Below are positions 62,210 to 64,000 of a DNA stretch of 64,000 nucleotides, piece after piece. The notes below the pieces were generated by a model that was not told the origin of the DNA, searched no databases, and saw only the letters and a list, made by a program, of their open reading frames with translations. The stretch comes from Streptomyces sp. NBC_00459 (GTDB taxonomy: Bacteria; Actinomycetota; Actinomycetes; Streptomycetales; Streptomycetaceae): the NCBI RefSeq assembly GCF_036013955.1, contig NZ_CP107903.1, forward strand, positions 4,402,001 to 4,466,000. Reading direction: 5' to 3'. The translations under genes were made by a program, and so were the position numbers. Every line of letters starts with the position of its first letter. The first letter of the stretch is position 1.

Positions 62210-62269
62210 GAGCAAGGTGTGGACGAGCAAGGTGTGGAGGAGCGAGGTGTTGATGAACGAGGTGGGGGT
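62210..62269 (+). repeat. 15-bp imperfect tandem repeat, four units
   Basis: Units gagcaaggtgtggac, gagcaaggtgtggag, gagcgaggtgttgat and gaacgaggtgggggt follow each other. They lie between the DUF2617 start and the next gene. The rest of 62270-62514 holds a GTCGACAC repeat pair near 62284-62309 and no gene. Confidence 0.8.
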
Positions 62270-62514
62270 CCGGTGTACACCGGTCGACACGGGTCGACAC
62301 CGGAAGATCAGCCCAGTCAGAGGAACGTCCAGGGACAGGGGACGTCCGAGGGGCTGTGTTGGTGATGTAGAGGGAATCATGAACGGTGGCGCCGCCACAG
62401 CGTTTTTACCCAACTTCGTGGGGTTTCCATCCCTCAGAGGGCTTCACAGCTCAATTGTTCAATCGCGGCGTACGCCCGAGCGTGCGAAGGAAGCCCGCAA
62501 GCGGGCGTACGAAC

Positions 62515-62556
62515 GCCCGCCGGTACGACGTGTACGCACGTCGTACCGGCGGGCGC
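62515..62556. terminator. Terminator, perfect 19-bp stem with TACG loop
   Basis: Arms 62515-62533 and 62538-62556 are exactly complementary. It is placed downstream of the small Cys-tailed membrane gene on the minus strand. A smaller hairpin GCCCGC-AA-GCGGGC precedes it at 62494-62507. Confidence 0.9.
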
Positions 62557-62608
62557 TCACCCCGCGGTCCGGATACGGTTCCCCCCTCCGGAGCTCAGCT
62601 GCCCCGTG

Positions 62609-62914
62609 TCAGCTGCCTCCACCGCATCCGCCCCCGCCTCCCCCGCAGGACGATCCGCCGCCACAGGACGAGCTTCCTCCGCAGGAGGAACTCGAACCGC
62701 ACGACGAGCTGCTCCCCGAGTCACCGGAACTGCTGGAGCCCGCCGCTCCCCCGGCCCACCAGCTGTCGCTCCCCCGGCTCCGCCGCCCCCGCCGGTAGTG
62801 CGCCGTCTGGACCCGCTGCCGGCTCCCCCGGGAAGCCCGGACCACCGCGGTCAGCACGCTCGCCGCGATGAACAAGCCCACCAGGATGACAAGGGCGATG
62901 ATGGCTACGACCAT
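62609..62914 (-). CDS. Small membrane protein with Ser/Gly/Cys-rich tail, 101 aa
   Basis: AAGGAGG lies before ATG 62914, an ideal ribosome site. One membrane helix (about 2-27, VVAIIALVILVGLFIAASVLTAVV) is followed by a basic segment (RASRGSRQRVQTAHYRRGRRSRG). The last 45 residues contain only Ser, Gly, Cys, Ala, Trp and Asp and have five Cys in steps of 5-7: CGSSSSCGGSSSCGGG, then SSCGGGGGGCGGGS. The ending resembles tails of TIGR04222-type actinobacterial membrane proteins. Metal binding, modification or crosslinking of the tail are possible, but none is shown. Confidence 0.8.
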   Translation of the reverse strand: MVVAIIALVILVGLFIAASVLTAVVRASRGSRQRVQTAHYRRGRRSRGSDSWWAGGAAGSSSSGDSGSSSSCGSSSSCGGSSSCGGGSSCGGGGGGCGGGS

Positions 62915-63052
62915 GACGTCACCCTCCTTTCGTTCCCCCGAGGCGGCCCCCCGTGGGCACCTCGCCGTCTTGCGTGACGGGGGGATGCCCGCTCGTCTCA
63001 CCTGCCAAAGCAGAGTTGAGGAAGTCCAGAGCTTCGGCGCAGGATGACGACC

Positions 63053-64000
63053 ATGACCAGCAGCGCACGCCCCTTCCTCAACCGCCGGCTCGCCGAGTTC
63101 GGGACGACGATCTTCGCCGAGATGTCGGCGCTCGCCGTCGCCACCGGCTCGATCAACCTCGGCCAGGGTTTCCCGGACACCGACGGCCCCGAGGAGATTC
63201 GCGAGGCTGCCGTGCGGGCGCTGCGCGACGGCCGCGGCAACCAGTACCCGCCCGGTCCGGGCGTCCCCGAGCTGCGTACGGCGATCGCCGCGCACCAGCA
63301 GCGCCGGTACGCACTCTCCTACGACCCCGACCGCGAGGTCCTGGTGACGGCGGGCGCGACGGAGGCCATCGCGGCGACCCTGCTGGCGCTGCTGGAGCCG
63401 GGCGACGAGGTGATCGCCCTGGAGCCCTACTACGACTCCTACGCGGCGTGCATCGCGATGGCGGGCGCCGCGCGGGTGCCGGTCACACTGCGCCCGCACG
63501 AGGGCGCGTTCCGCCTTGACCTGGACGAGCTGCGGGCTGCGGTGACGCCCCGCACCCGTCTCCTCCTGATCAACACCCCGCACAACCCGACGGGCACGGT
63601 CCTGACCCGCGAGGAGCTGACCGCCATCGCGCAGCTCGCCGTGGAGCGCGACCTGCTGGTGGTCACCGACGAGGTGTACGAGCACCTGGTCTTCGACGAC
63701 GCCGGGCATCTGCCGCTGGCCTCCTTCCCCGGGATGCGCGAACGGACGGTCTCTATCGGGAGCGCCGGGAAGACGTTTTCGTTCACCGGTTGGAAAGTGG
63801 GCTGGGTCACATCCACACCGGACCTGGTCACGGCGGTCCGCTCGGCGAAGCAGTTCCTGACGTACGTGGCGTCCGGCCCGTTCCAGTACGCGGTGGCGGA
63901 GGCGCTGTCCCTCCCGGACACGTACTTCGAGGCGTTCCGCGAGGACATGCGGCACAAGCGGGACCTGCTGTCGACCGGCCTCACCGAGGCGGGCTTCAAG
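63053..64000 (+). CDS. Class I/II PLP aminotransferase (partial, 3' end outside window)
   Basis: ATG 63053 follows AGGA at 63041-63044; another in-frame ATG at 63044 lacks a ribosome site. The first 316 residues are present. Motifs are INLGQGFPDTDGPEEI near the start, TAGATEAIAATLLALLEPGDEV, NTPHNPTGTVL, DEVYEHLVFD and the PLP lysine in IGSAGKTFSFTGWKVGW. This is the fold-type I subgroup that includes kynurenine/methionine aminotransferases and DapC-type succinyldiaminopimelate aminotransferases. A link to the kynurenine genes 11 kb away is possible but unproven. The frame runs off the window. Confidence 0.93.
   Translation, partial: MTSSARPFLNRRLAEFGTTIFAEMSALAVATGSINLGQGFPDTDGPEEIREAAVRALRDGRGNQYPPGPGVPELRTAIAAHQQRRYALSYDPDREVLVTAGATEAIAATLLALLEPGDEVIALEPYYDSYAACIAMAGAARVPVTLRPHEGAFRLDLDELRAAVTPRTRLLLINTPHNPTGTVLTREELTAIAQLAVERDLLVVTDEVYEHLVFDDAGHLPLASFPGMRERTVSIGSAGKTFSFTGWKVGWVTSTPDLVTAVRSAKQFLTYVASGPFQYAVAEALSLPDTYFEAFREDMRHKRDLLSTGLTEAGFK

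Noticed and set aside
62153-62413. 86-codon minus-strand frame through the 15-bp repeats
   Set aside because: Overlaps the DUF2617 start, codes repeated Leu-Leu-His-Thr segments and lacks a ribosome site.

Overview
The window is typical Streptomyces chromosome. It has very high GC, strong G/C at third codon positions, GTG and TTG starts beside ATG, 4-bp ATGA/GTGA/TTGA overlaps inside operons, and long perfect GC hairpins between convergent genes. Many families are actinomycete-typical: XRE/DUF397 pairs, DUF4097, DUF3151, DUF2617, CU044_5270-type and LAXTG-tailed proteins. The purA, kynurenine genes, DUF3151, fba, pyrE and spermidine-synthase-like order in the right half resembles the S. coelicolor core (recalled, not searched). 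No tRNA, rRNA or CRISPR array was seen.

Left part (1-24 kb, accessory character). After the end of a membrane protein come a plant-polymer-directed secretion unit (a hydrophobin-like protein translationally coupled to a family 3 pectate lyase, then a GH12 glucanase), a RHH/PIN toxin-antitoxin pair, and a WhiJ-like XRE/DUF397 locus. An IS701-type insertion sequence with perfect ends sits inside a TAGCGAC heptamer array. Further on are an ECF sigma factor with a membrane partner, a GntR-controlled membrane protein, a DUF4097/MarR-type divergent pair, a DMT transporter under two palindromes, a sortase-tailed surface protein, a Tat-exported 5'-nucleotidase diverging from a secreted beta-propeller protein across a PHO-box-like sequence, and a Uma2 gene broken by an amber codon.

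Middle (24-41 kb). purA and a diacylglycerol-kinase-like gene are followed by an ethanolamine unit (eutB-eutC, divergent APC permease, no microcompartment genes). Next is a GbsR/MarR regulator diverging from a two-gene ABC exporter through promoters that look leaderless. A 2112-residue secreted RHS/YD-repeat protein ends in a 145-residue non-repeat tail and is followed after 4 nt by a 74-residue two-helix membrane protein, which is the layout of a polymorphic toxin and its immunity protein.

Right part (41-64 kb). Here are a cytochrome P450, a FemAB-like acyltransferase, a NarL-type two-component system, and the tryptophan-kynurenine genes (formamidase-like hydrolase, kynureninase, tryptophan 2,3-dioxygenase) with a large FG-GAP secreted protein lying between the first two. 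A membrane-anchored protein with a TIR/deoxyribosyltransferase-like pattern follows. The remainder is DUF3151, a DHA2-type MFS exporter, fba, pyrE, an aldose epimerase, a CoxG-like SRPBCC protein, a membrane spermidine-synthase-like protein, DUF2617, a small Ser/Gly/Cys-tailed membrane protein and the start of a class I aminotransferase.

The best candidates for undescribed biology are the bacterial hydrophobin-like protein with its pectate lyase and GH12 neighbours, the RHS tail/immunity pair, and the TIR-like membrane protein. All functional statements rest on reading motifs by eye; no database search was possible.
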